From: Dactylis glomerata
Lineage: Eukaryota; Streptophyta; Magnoliopsida; Poales; Poaceae
Assembly (NCBI GenBank): GCA_007115705.1
Contig: QXEO01000727.1
Span: 1-64,000, forward strand
Direction of reading: 5' to 3'
Length of the DNA stretch: 64,000 nt
The position numbers and the translations under genes were made by a program. Below, one piece after another: positions 44,373 to 55,486 of this stretch; positions within the stretch are counted from its first letter, which is position 1, and each line of letters begins with the position of its first letter. The notes below the pieces were generated by a model. The model was not told where the DNA came from and searched no databases. It saw only the letters and a list, made by a program, of their open reading frames with translations.

Positions 44373-46016
44373 TGTTCCTTGTGCGTGGTGAATGACCAGC
44401 CCGTTGGGAACCCCAAGAGGAAGGTGTGATGAGTATAACAGCTAGTTTTCCCTCAGTTAAGAAACCAAGGTTATGTCGATCAGGAGAGAAGCGGGCAATA
44501 ACGACTGAAGGTGATGCTTGCTAGTTTGCGACTAGCTTCGGACAATTTATATATGGCGCCTCGTCTAAGCTTTGCTTGCTAGCTACAACGCAGAACCTGC
44601 ACACAACACAACCAAGTACTTTGCTCCCAACTTGCGATGAGGTTGTCAATCTCACCGGCTTGGTTGAAACAAAGGTTATGAGCGTATCGAGTGGAAAACA
44701 GTAGAAGTATGCGAGTAAAGTAAACTGTGCGAGTAAAGTAAACAGGTGATAGCAATATGATGGAAATAGGACCGAGGTCCACAGTTCACTAGTGGTGTCT
44801 CTCCATAAGATAAATAACACATGCTGGGTAAACAAATTACAGTTGGGCAATTGATAGAATAAAGATAAACGTGATATGTCAAGAAGATCACTATGAGATT
44901 TACTCTGGGCATTACAACAAAATACATAGACCGCCATCCAACTGCATCTATGAATAATAATCCACTTGTGGCGAATCAATCCGAGAACTCCACAAGTATT
45001 AAGTTGCGAACAACAGATAATTGCATTAAGCAAAGTGTGTAATGTAAACAAAGCATATGCCCTTGAGCATATGAATGTTGTTTTCTCCCTAGTAGCAACA
45101 GCACATCTACAACCTTAGAGGTTTATGTCACTCCCCCAGGTTAAATAGAGGCATGAACCCACTATCGAGCATAAATACCCCCTCTTGGAGTCACTAGCAA
45201 CTACTCGGTCAAGATAGCTACTAACAACGGAGAGCATGCAAGATCATAAACAACATAGAGATAACATAAGATATATTTCAGTATAGCAACTCAATCATAA
45301 CACCAATATTCATCGGATCCAAACAAACCAAACATGGAGAATTACATAACGGTGATCTCAATCATGTAGGGCAGCTCATGAGATCTAAACATGAAGCACA
45401 TGGTGGAGAAGATAACCATCTAGCTACTGCTATGGATCCATAGTCCAAGGTAGACTACTCACTCATCGCTCCGGAGGCAAGCATGGCGATGAAGAAGACC
45501 TCCGGTGGCGATTCCCCTCTCCGGCAGGGTGCCGGGAAGAGCTTCTGGACCCTCCCGATCTTCGGGTCGACGGCGGCAGCGGATCGCGATGTGATCTGGA
45601 AAATTGAGCGGGTGCTTAGGTTTATTCCGTCGGGGGGTCTTTATAGGCGAAGGGGCGATGTCAGAGGTGGAGCCATGTGGCCTCACACCATGGCAGTGCG
45701 GCCAGGGCCTGGGCCACGCCAGCCTGGTGTGTGGGGCCCCTGTGGTTCCCCTCCTACTCTCCTTCGGATCTCTGGAAACTTCCGGACAAAATAAGACTTT
45801 AGGAAATTGTTTCGTCCAATTCCGAGAATATTTCCTGTGTATCACTTCTGAAACACAAAAATAGCAGAAAACAGGGAACTGGCACTGTGGCAACTTGTTA
45901 ATAGGTTAGTTTCGGAAAATGCATAAAAGTGCCACGAAGTGTAACGAAACATTAGGCAAATGGTGTAAAAACAAGCATGGAGCATAAAAAATTATAGATA
46001 CGTTGGAGACGTATCA
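44373..46016 (-). repeat. 3' LTR of element C
   Basis: 1644 bp; on the minus strand TGATACGTCTCC to AAGGAACA. Its partner is at 49986-51627. Confidence 0.92.
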
Positions 46017-46031
46017 AGCATCCCCAAGCTT
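46017..46031 (-). other. Polypurine tract of element C
   Basis: Minus strand AAGCTTGGGGATGCT directly before the 3' LTR. Confidence 0.7.
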
Positions 46032-48951
46032 AACTCCTGCTCGTCCTCGAGTAGGTAAGTGATAACAAAAGAATAATTTTTGAGGTGACATGCACCTACA
46101 CAATCTTGATCATATATGTAAGCATTTGTGAGCTGGGATCATAAGAACTTAAAACATGGGCATGATAGATATAATCTTGACAATAAGAACTTAGCAACCA
46201 TGTTGTAAACATGAAAATGAACACAAACAAAAGATCATGAAAATGAAACAATGAAAGTCAAATGTGTGTTCAAATCATAAGGAAAAACATACAAATGGTT
46301 TGCAGCTTGTCCTTCAAAGAGAGCAAAACATAAATGCATAGGACACCTTCAAGTTTAAGAGGGTGACTAGATACAAATAATTTGCGAACAAGTGAAACCA
46401 ACAATATGAATCAATCAATGAAAACTTTGGGACAATGCACATTATACTCAGAATGACAACTATGCTCTCTTAATGGTGCATAAAGATAGAAGGTGGTGAC
46501 TCAACATAAAAGTAAAAGAAAGGCCCTTCGCAGAGGGAAGCAGTGATTGCAAGTTTTATAACCTTCAAAAATTATGGTACTTACCGGCTTTGAGCTCTCA
46601 TTGCCCCCATCATAAGCATCTTGAATGGTTAAAGTTAATGCGAGAACAATTATGATGCATATGCTTGACAAATCATAAGTTGAAAACCTCGTGTCCCGTG
46701 AATACGAGTACCCAAACCTCATGCTACTTTACTTAGAGTCCCAAGCAAGGCTCTTGTCATTGTAAATATATGCATATCATTGAGAACCACCAACGGGGTA
46801 CCTCCGTGCCCGATGACATGGAACAAGCCCACATCAAAATGATAGGACAAGCAGACAATGAACACCTCAACATCTCTTTTATTTGCCATTTGTTTAGCTT
46901 TTTATTGTGAGATGCGTCGTCGAATGTTCACCATGGGTATGCTGCAAATTTCCACCATGAATTATGCATGGCTTAGATTAGCGGCCCGGCGTTTCCCTAA
47001 CACATATACAAACTCCATGATCCCCACAAGATTCCCAATTCATTTCACACCGCGGGCATCCATAAACAAAAGATCACGATATCAACTCAAATAAGAAGTG
47101 CAATGTTGAAAGCTTGCCCATGACTGCATGGCTGGGTAGTCTCCAACTTATAACTTGCAAGCATAACAACTCAACATAAGAGACCACAATGTCAAAATTT
47201 TAAGAACAGGAAAAAGTAAAGTGTGCCTTCCGGTTCGTGGGAGCTTTACTGACCGAATTTCGCATAACACTGGTAAGAGTTTAATTTGAAGAGAAAATAA
47301 AAGCAAGTCAAATTTACTTGGAATAGCAAATTGCTAGTAGGTATGTATGGTGGACACTTTCGAAGACTTTGGCTTTTAGGAGTTGGATGCACGAGTAGAG
47401 CTCATTCTCAGTACAAGGCGAGGGCTAGCAAAAGACTGGGAGCGACCAACTAAGAGAGCAATAATGGCCATAATCATGCAAAGCAACAAAGCGACATTAA
47501 AAGAAGCATAAGATGGCATCAAGTGTCAAAAACTAAATGATCATAGAGGCTATTGGCGACTTTGTAAGAGTCTAACATGTGTGAGCATGCGCCAAGTCAA
47601 CCCAAATAAAGCATCAAGGAAAAAACCAAAATAATGCTTCCATACAATAAAAACAACGCATGATTTTTTCAAAGGCTCATTAAGCAATCTCAGTTATTTG
47701 AGACAAGTCATGCTACAGCAAAACCACTAAGCATACTATCAAAAAGACATCAAGCATGACATGAAAAAGCCTAAGCCACAGTCTACATAAGCTCCTTCTT
47801 GTACCACTATTTTGCATAAAGCTTTTTCTCTTTTCCAACACCATTTGAAATTTTTATAAACACCTCTTTTGATGAAAACCAATAAATATCAGAGGCAAAA
47901 ATACACCTTGATAAACAAATATAAGCAGATCTGAACGCAAAGCAAGGTGAAAATGAAAACCAAAAGTAGTAGCAGAAAAAGAAGAACACCCGGTGAAATT
48001 GTAAGAATGAAAACGGAGTGTTCTTGACAAATGAAAATGAGTACATCTCCTCCAAAGGAAATTTGTTGGGGTCCAACCATTTATTGCAGCAAAAAAAACT
48101 AAACTAACTAAGAAAACTAAAACAACTGACGCTCCAAGAAAAATACATAGTGCATGAAGCAATAAAAATATAGTGTCTTGAAAGGTGACCTGATTTTTGC
48201 CGATGAAGAAGGGGTGCCTCGGGGGCATCCCCAAGCTTTGACGCTTGTACTTCTTGGATATTTCTTGGGGTGATGCATGGGCATCCCCAAGCTTGAGCTT
48301 TTGTCCATTCTTCAACTCATCTAATCATTCTCCAATCCCTACACTTGAAAACTTCCTTCATACAAAACTAAACACAATTCTATTAGCAACATTAGTGCAA
48401 GCATAACATATAATCAACCTCTTTTTGCTTCAGGTTTCAACCCAAAACCACCACATATATAGCATATACTACTGTAGCAACTTCCCCAAAAGTTCCATGA
48501 TCAAAAGAACTCAAAAGAAAGCGATAAAGCGGCAAACATAAATATTGGCAGAAATCTGTCAAAACAGAACAGCTGACAAATGTCGAATTTTTGAGGGGTT
48601 TTCTGTTGCTCAAATCAAAAAGTGTTAAACTAACGAAAGTTTGGATATAACCTGGGGCATATGCACAAGAAATCGCAGGTCCACAATATATACAGAGAAT
48701 TTATACGAATTTTTACGGTGCAGCACCAAAAACAGTTTCAGGACAGCAACATCCCCAAATCTTTACCTCACTCGAATTAGAGGCTTCTCTTGGCACAACA
48801 ACAAAATAAACAAGATAAGGAGTGGTCATTACAGTAGTAATGACTTCCAAGACTCAAATAAAAGAAAAAATACTGAAAAATAAAAACATTGGGTTATCTC
48901 CCAAGAGTGCTTTTCTTTAACGCCTTTGAGCTAGTCGCAGAAAATTGCGAA
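46032..48951 (-). other. Non-coding internal region of element C
   Basis: This region is colinear with the region of B at 39045-41963 and has no coding frame of interest. Two inverted-orientation copies of the polypurine tract (GGCATCCCCAAGCTT on the plus strand) lie at 48224-48238 and 48280-48294. Confidence 0.75.
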
Positions 48952-49817
48952 TCAAGTAATATCAATAGATGAAGTGCTAGGATCAGCGGGTGCCTTACGT
49001 CTTCCTTTCTTACCTTTGCTCTTAACTCTAGGAAAGACATGGCTATTGCAAGGTGGAGAGATAAATCTTATGTTGCCTTTTCCCACATCAATGACGGCGC
49101 CTAGGAGCTTTAATAGAGATCTTCCAAGTGTGATTTGTCCTTTTCCTACACATTCAATGACAAGATAATCAGTAGATATCATTCTTCCTAGGACTTTTGT
49201 AAAAACTCCTTTAGCTATTCCAATGGGAAATATAGTGGCATTGTTAGTAAGAAAAATTCCTTCTCCCCCCTCAGAAAGTTTCCAAAGGCCCAAAGATTCA
49301 TAACATCCTTTGGCATGAGACAAAATTCAGACATAATATCACAACGAGCATGAAAAGTTTCACCACTAATGGTGATTTTTACCGTAGGATACCAACTCGA
49401 AGGTTCAGAATTTGTTGGCACATAATCAAAATGCTGGTGCAAAGTATTGTAGCAAGAATTCAAACTAGCAGTGCGAGTCTCAAGAGTATCAAGTCTATTA
49501 AAAATGCACACAAGAGAGGAATTAAAATAGGTTGGCATGCTATAAATTGTAATCAACTTTTTTATAATATTGAAGGCTTGATCTCCATCACAATGAAGGA
49601 AATCTCCTTCTGCAGTAGCATCCAAAGCATATCTATAACGAAGAGCAAGTCCAAAGTAAAAGCTACTAAGAAGCAAACTCAAAGTCATTTTAGGTTCAGT
49701 TTTTCCATGCCAATCATAAATTCTAGACCAAGCTTCTTTAAAACTTTCCTCATCCTTTTGTTTAAAAGTGAAAATCATATCCTCGGGCGACATAGTAGTA
49801 GCAACTGAACTAGACAT
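48952..49817 (-). pseudogene. Gag-protease piece of element C, one frameshift
   Basis: From ATG 49817 (MSSSVATTMSPEDMIFTF) the frame shows an Athila gag core (EESFKEAWSRIYDWHGKTEP, then LLLSSFYFGLALRYRYALD and GDFLHCDGDQAFNIIKKL). A coiled segment follows, then a decayed protease (CDIMSEFCLMPKDV, where the catalytic Asp-Ser/Thr-Gly has been lost). A one-base shift near 49300-49315 moves the frame to YESLGLWKLSEGGEGIFL, then LVIECVGKGQITLGRSLLK, ending at 48952 in a Lys/Arg-rich tail. The zinc knuckle and most of gag are missing. The protein cannot act as a protease. Confidence 0.75.
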
Positions 49818-49958
49818 AATAAACAACTACCAAGAATTCTAATTTTTTGGGTTTTTGATATAAAATGATACATGTAAAATAAATAAAGTAAAGCAAAACA
49901 ATAACAAAGTAAAGGATGTGCGTGCGAAAACTCCCCTCGCAGAGGTCTTCCACTCTTC

Positions 49959-49976
49959 TCCCCGGCAACGGCGCCA
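49959..49976 (-). other. Primer-binding site of element C
   Basis: Minus strand TGGCGCCGTTGCCGGGGA, nine bases inside the 5' LTR. Confidence 0.88.
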
Positions 49977-49985
49977 GAAAATAGC

Positions 49986-51627
49986 TATTCCTTATGCGTG
50001 GTGAATGACCAGCCCGTTGGGAACCCCAAGAGGAAGGTGTGATGAGTATAGCAGCTAGTTTTCCCTCAGTTAAGAAACTAAGGTTATGTCGATCAGGAGA
50101 GAAGCGGGCAATAATGACTGAAGATGATGCTTGCTAGTTTGCGACAGCTTCGGACAATTTATATATGGTGCCTCATCCAAGCTTTGCTTGCTAGCTGCAA
50201 CGCGGAACCTACACACAACACAACCAAGTACTTTGCTCCCAACTTGCGATGAGGTTGTCAATCTCACCGGTTTGCTTGAAACAAAGGTTATGAGCGTATC
50301 GAGTGGAAAACAGTAGAAGTATGCGAGTAAAGTAAACAGTGCGAGTAAAGTAAACAGGTGATAGCAATATGATGGAAATAGGACCGGGGTCCACAGTTCA
50401 CTAGTGGTGTCTCTCCGTAAGATAAATAACACATGCTGGGTAAACAAATTACAGTTGGGCAATTGATAGAATAAAGATAAACGTGATATGTCAAGAAGAT
50501 CACTATGAGATTTACTCTGGGCATTACAACAAAATACATAGACCGCCATCCAACTGCATCTATGACTAATAATCCACTTGTGGCGAATCAATCCGAGAAC
50601 TCCACAAGTATTAAGTTGCGAACAACAGATAATTACATTAAGCAAAGTGTGTAATGTAAACAAAGCATATGCCCTTGAGCATATGAATATTGTTTTCTCC
50701 CTAGTAGCAACAGCACATCTACAACCTTAGAGGTTTCTGTCACTCCCCCAGGTTAAATAGAGGCATGAACCCACTATCGAGCATAAATACCCCCTCTTAG
50801 AGTCAGTAGCAACTACTCGGCCAAGATAGCTACTAACAACGGAGAGCATGCAAGATCATAAACAACATAGAGATAACATAAGATATATTTCAGTATAGCA
50901 ACTCAATCATAACACCAATATTCATCGGATCCCAACAAACCAAACATGTAGAATTACATAACGGTGATCTCAATCATGTAGGGCAGCTCATGAGATCTAA
51001 ACATGAAGCACATGGTGGAGAAGACAACCATCTAGCTACTGCTATGGACCCATAGTCCAAGGTAGACTACTCACTCATCGCTTCGGAGGCAAGCATGGCG
51101 ATGAAGAAGACCTCCGGTGGCGATTCCCCTCTCCGGCAGGGTGTCGGGAAGAGCTCTGGACCCTCCCGATCTTTGGATCGACGGCGGCGGCGGATCGTGA
51201 TGTGTTCTGGAAAATTGATCGGGTGCTTAGGTTTTTTCCATCGGTGGGTCTTTATAGGCGAAGGGGCGATGTGAGAGGTGGAGCCAGGTAGCCTCACACC
51301 ATGGCGGCGTGGCCAGGGCCTGGGCCGCGCCAGCCTAGTGTGTGGGGCCCCTGTGGCTCCCCTCCTACTCTTCTTCAGATCTCTGGAAACTCCCGGACAA
51401 AATAAGACTTCAGGAACTTGTTTCGTCCAATTCCGAGAATATTTCATGTGTATCACTTCTGAAACACAAAAACAGCAGAAAACAGGGAACTGGCACTGTG
51501 GCAACTTGTTAATAGGTTAGTTCCGGAAAATGCATAAAAGTGCCACGAAGTGTAACGAAACATTAGGCAAATGGTGTAAAAACAAGCATGGAACATCAAA
51601 AATTATAGATACGTTGGAGACGTATCA
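49986..51627 (-). repeat. 5' LTR of element C
   Basis: 1642 bp. Its inner end reads AAGGAATA instead of AAGGAACA, so one terminal base has mutated since insertion. Confidence 0.92.
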
Positions 51628-51887
51628 CCCAACTTAGCTCTAGCAATAGTAGCATCTAAAAAGGAACCTAGTGAACTACTCTCATCGAGCACAGTAGAAA
51701 TATCATCTAAATTATCAGTGGCATTTTCAAATTCAGTAGAAGTAGTAGCAGTAGCGTGTGCATGTGGTGGTGTAAGCAACTTACTCATAACAGATAGCGA
51801 ATCAAGAGCAACAGAAGTGTTAAGAGTTGTACCTCTTCTTGTAGTGGATGGCAATATAGGAACTTTTCCATCACGAGGTTTACCCAT
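51628..51887 (-). pseudogene. N-terminal gag piece of element A
   Basis: From ATG 51887 the frame reads MGKPRDGKVPILPSTTRRGT and continues through a Ser/Thr-rich stretch to SLGSFLDATIARAKL, where element C interrupts it. It joins 44372 in frame when one CCCAA is removed. The ATG lies about 60 bases after the primer site, as in other Athila-like elements. Confidence 0.8.
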
Positions 51888-51946
51888 GATGAAAGGATTG
51901 CAACGAACAATATGAATACCAAGTGAACTTACAAATAAAGCTATGC

Positions 51947-51964
51947 TCCCCGGCAACGGCGCCA
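51947..51964 (-). other. Primer-binding site of element A
   Basis: Minus strand TGGCGCCGTTGCCGGGGA, eleven bases from the LTR end. Confidence 0.88.
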
Positions 51965-51975
51965 GAAAATAGTCT

Positions 51976-53373
51976 TGATGACCCACAAGTATAGGGGATC
52001 GCAACAGTCTTCGAGGGAAGTAAAACCCAAATTTATTGATTCGACACAAGGGGAGCCAAAGAATATATGTAAGCCTTAACAGACGAGTTGTCAATTCAGC
52101 TGCACCTGGAAACAGTCTTGCTCGCAATAGTTTATCAGTAGCAACAGTTTTATAGTGGTGATAGTAGTGAAATAGTAACAGCAGCAGTAAAATAACAGCG
52201 GTAATAGTAACAGCAGTAAACAGTAGGAACAAATACTGTAGGCATAGGGATGGATGTACGGGCGTTGCATGGATAAGATGATTTATGAAATCAATAAGAC
52301 ATGGGCATTGCAGATAAATATTGATAAGGCATCCTAGTACTAACAATCATAGGCATGTGTTCCGTATATAGTCGTACGTGCTCACAAGCAGAAACTTGCA
52401 CGACATCTTTTGTCCTACCAGCCTGTTGCAGCAGGGCCTCAAGGGAAACTACTGGTAATTAAGGTACTCCTTTTAATAAAGTATCGGAGGATAATATTAA
52501 CACTCGGTGAACACATGTGATCCTCACATCATAGCCATCCCCTCCGGTTATCCCAATTTATGTCACTTTGGGGCCTCGGATTCCGGACAACAATATGTGT
52601 ATACAACTTGTAGGTAAGACCATAAACAACAAGTATCATCATAGAAATAATAACACGTTCAGATCTGAAATCATGGCACTCAGGCCCAAAGTGACAAGCA
52701 TTAAGCACAACAAGTTACAACAATGTCATAGGCACTAAATAAAGATACTAGGCACTATGCCCTAACAATCTCATATCAAATTACATGAACAATCTCATCC
52801 AATCCCTACCATCCCCTCACCTACAGCGGGAGAATTACTCACACATGGATGGAGGAGTCATGGATGGTCGATGGAGTGACGTCGGTGATGATGGTGATGA
52901 AGATCTCCTCCAAATCCCCGTCCCGGCAGGGTGCCAGAACGGAGTTTCTGGTTCCAAATCGTGGTTTCTGATGGCGGCGGCGCAGCGAAAGTCTATCTGG
53001 GAAAAACGTCATCTCCCCGATATAATCGAGTCAGGGGGTATATGTAGGCGAAAGGAGAGGTCGAGGGGACGGCCGAGGCGTCCTCACACCAGGTGGGCGC
53101 GGCCAGGGCTGGGCCGCGCCCCCTGTGTGTGTGGGGCCCTCGAGCCTCCCCTCCGTCTCGTCTTCTAGCTCCGTGGGTCTTCTGGTGAAATAGAATTTTT
53201 AATGATTTTTCCCGAATTTTTACTGAAAGTTGGATTTCTGCACAAAAACGAGACACCAGAGCAATTCTGCTAAAAACAGCATCAGTCCGTGTTAGTTGTA
53301 TTCAAAACACACAAATTAGAGGAGAAACAATAGCAAAAGTGTTCGGGAAAGTAGATACGTTTTGGACGTATCA
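51976..53373 (-). repeat. 5' LTR of element A
   Basis: About 1.4 kb. On the minus strand it starts TGATACGTCCAAAACGTATC at 53373 and ends near GGGTCATCA at 51976. A TATA-like ACATATACC lies near 53037-53045. The GC-rich part downstream resembles the LTRs of B and C in order but is clearly diverged. The exact inner boundary is inferred from the TG...CA rule because no partner LTR remains. Confidence 0.8.
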
Positions 53374-54107
53374 GCGGTCAGAGGATGAGAGCCTAGTGGC
53401 GAGGCGCCGAGCATTTTATAGCCGGAAGCAGGCGGGAAAACGAAGGAGAAGGGGCGCGAAGCGGCGGGAAGCGGCAAGATGGCATTCATTTCACGCTGAC
53501 ACGTGCTCCGATGTGACGGCTCGCTGCGCCGCTGCAAGGCTGCTATCGTTTGCAGCGCCATTTACTCGTCGCAGGAGACGAGGCGAGTGGAGACGACGAA
53601 GCGGCGAGGTAGTCCCTGACAGTGGGCCACGCGGCGAGTCATGCGTCCAGCCGGCGCCCCCGCTCGCCCCCCGTGGACAGGGTTTGGATCGGGTGCGCCG
53701 AATAAAAAATGTGCCGCACCGGATGGAAGTTTGATTTGGGGGGCGCGGCTGGGCGGGCGAGTGGAAATGCTCTTAATCAGCCCAAACACCCGCTGCAGCG
53801 ATCGGAGAGACGAAGGACTAAAGAAAATTTTATCTACACCGGCGTCGCCGCGAGAGTCGCAAACCCTAGCGAGAGAGAACTACTTCCCCGTTTCAAAATA
53901 TAAGTTGTTTTAGCTTTTTTTGTGAAGCAAATGTATCTTTAACTGGCGATTGTCTGATTGCGGCCCATTGACTAACGATGGATGGCGTGCGGCAACTTGC
54001 CGGCAAGAGCGCATATCCACTGCTGTGAGGTTCAACGTCCCGCACGTCGGAGTCGGACTCGTCTTTCAATTATCTCCTCTGCCGTCTCGCTGGTCGCTGA
54101 TCCAAAA
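53374..54107 (+). other. Flank between element A and the duplicated blocks
   Basis: A GC-rich part (53374-53770) ends in GAGTGGAAATGCTCTTA, a motif common at MITE ends in grasses. A stretch with AAACCCTAGCGAGAGAG (about 53861) looks like a plant 5' untranslated region. A truncated Stowaway-like end (CCCCGTTTCAAAATATAAG) lies at 53888-53906. No coding sequence could be assigned. Confidence 0.4.
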
Positions 54108-54971
54108 CGACCAGAGACCAAGCCATGGTGGTCAGAGTCAATGGGACAGTACAACTTGTTTCGCTCCAGCAAGATCATGTCAACTGAAGACAACATAAAG
54201 TGTAGAAGCACCATTGTAATAGCAAAGAAGATGGTTAGCGTACTTGGGGTTAGTGATATGTGGACCAAGATGAGGAGCACCAAGCATGCCCAAGTCACGA
54301 AGGAGATCAAGGAGCTCATCCACGGCTGTTTCTCGGGACGTTCTATCGTGATGCGTGTTCCGAGTGCTTATTCGCTGCTATTCACCCGCCCCTTCGAGCA
54401 CGCCTTGCTGACGCTACACCTTTGGACAGACGTGTTGCTGCACAAGGCGGCCAAGTCCACCCAAGATCCTGAACAAGATCAGGTTGCGCGGCGTCTTATG
54501 GATACCTGCAAGATGCTATCGGAGTACATGATGTACCTGCTGGTGGAGCACCCTGCCATGTTACCCGTCAGCACCAATGTGCAGGATGTATTGGCATCGG
54601 AATCGGACCGGGTCAGGCTTGCATCTAGCAAAGACGACATTTTTGACAAGTATTACGAAGGCGATCGCTTAGGTGTTTCTGCCTTCTGGTGGAATCGAGA
54701 AGGGGTGCTGCAAAACGAAGGGGGCGTCCACGCCGAGCTGAGGAGACTGCAGCAGGTGTGGGTGCGAATGCTGGTCTACGCGGCTGGGAGGTGCCGCCCG
54801 GAAGAGCATGCCCGCCGGCTGAGCACCGGTGGTCAGCTCATCACCTTCGTTTGGCTGCTCATGGCGCATCGGCGTTTTGGAGATCTGGGCGTTAGCATCA
54901 ATCTTATCACAGACCCGGGCATCCGTCTAACACTTTTTGATTTCGATAATTCTCCCCTCATGTTCCACTAG
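54108..54971 (+). pseudogene. 5'-truncated copy 2 of the DUF4220/DUF594 gene
   Basis: The last 287 codons of the gene at 4391-6400 are repeated in frame, from RPETKPWWSESMGQYN to DFDNSPLMFH. Only a handful of changes are present (for example RLEQVW to RLQQVW, AHRHFGDLG to AHRRFGDLG). All of DUF4220 is missing and no start codon belongs to the frame. The open frame extends upstream to 53982 into unrelated sequence by chance. The near-identity shows a recent duplication or gene conversion. A DUF594-only protein is conceivable but unlikely. Confidence 0.85.
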
Positions 54972-55149
54972 CTCCGTTCCATAAAATAAAAAGGCACATT
55001 AATTGGAGCAAAAATCAAATCTTGTCAAGTTTGACCAAATTTTATATAGAAGAACAATTGTGGATGTTTTTTCCTAAAATATGGTCAAACTTTACACCAT
55101 TTGATTTTAGGAAAAAATTATGTGCCTTCTTCTACGGAACAAAGTTAGT
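54969..55149. mobile_element. Stowaway-like MITE, copy in block 2
   Basis: Same element and position as 6399-6586, slightly shorter, again sharing TA with the stop codon. Confidence 0.6.
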
Positions 55150-55486
55150 GGTATCTGGTATTGTATTGTAACTCCACTTATTATTAACCGAATGATTGTT
55201 TTTTTTATATACTCTATTTGTGCAGGTCAATGCATGTATAGTAGTATGATTTATTTGATGGACCACTTCGCTCTATATGTGTCATATAATATTATACACT
55301 ACATAAAATTTGTTGATTCTAGCGCGATGATATCAGTCTGGGTAAATGTAGAGACCCAAAACTATCTCACCCATGTTGCTGACACGTACGTTTTCAGTAT
55401 AGTAGATCCAATTAGTTTGCTTTTCTGTCAGTTTTTTGGAGCTTTCACACGTTATTTGATGAATCCAGCTAGCTTCTGTATTTCTC
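55150..55486. other. Block 2 flank, non-coding
   Basis: Matches 6587-6957 with small deletions. No gene is seen. Confidence 0.55.

Larger units (their letters stand above)
44373..51627 (-). mobile_element. Element C: non-autonomous Athila-like LTR element, CCCAA target duplication
   Basis: 7255 bp on the minus strand, LTRs at 44373-46016 and 49986-51627, flanked by CCCAA (44368-44372 and 51628-51632). The LTRs differ by roughly 3-4 % by hand count, so C is older than B. The internal region holds a frameshifted gag-protease piece and about 3 kb of non-coding DNA shared with B. Confidence 0.93.
17991..53373 (-). mobile_element. Element A: non-autonomous Athila-lineage LTR element hosting three nested elements
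   Basis: Read right to left, A has a 5' LTR (51976-53373), an Asp-type primer site (51947-51964), gag in three pieces (51628-51887, 43676-44372, 35399-36569), a protease piece (21921-22440), a downstream ORF (20040-21092), a long non-coding region and a polypurine tract at 17994-18008. Only the first few bases (TGATAC) of the 3' LTR remain. Reverse transcriptase, RNase H and integrase are absent. The gag-pro frame continues exactly across each nested insertion once one copy of each target duplication is removed. About 8.1 kb of the span belongs to A itself. Confidence 0.85.

Noticed and set aside
44521..45051. Minus-strand frame of 176 codons, repeated at 50070-50663
   Set aside because: It lies wholly in the LTRs of element C and appears, shifted, in the LTRs of B. 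Its Cys/Leu/Phe-rich content fits AT-rich non-coding DNA.
53982..54107. N-terminal extension of the open frame of gene copy 2
   Set aside because: The upstream residues come from unrelated flank read in frame by chance; homology to the intact gene begins only at about 54108.
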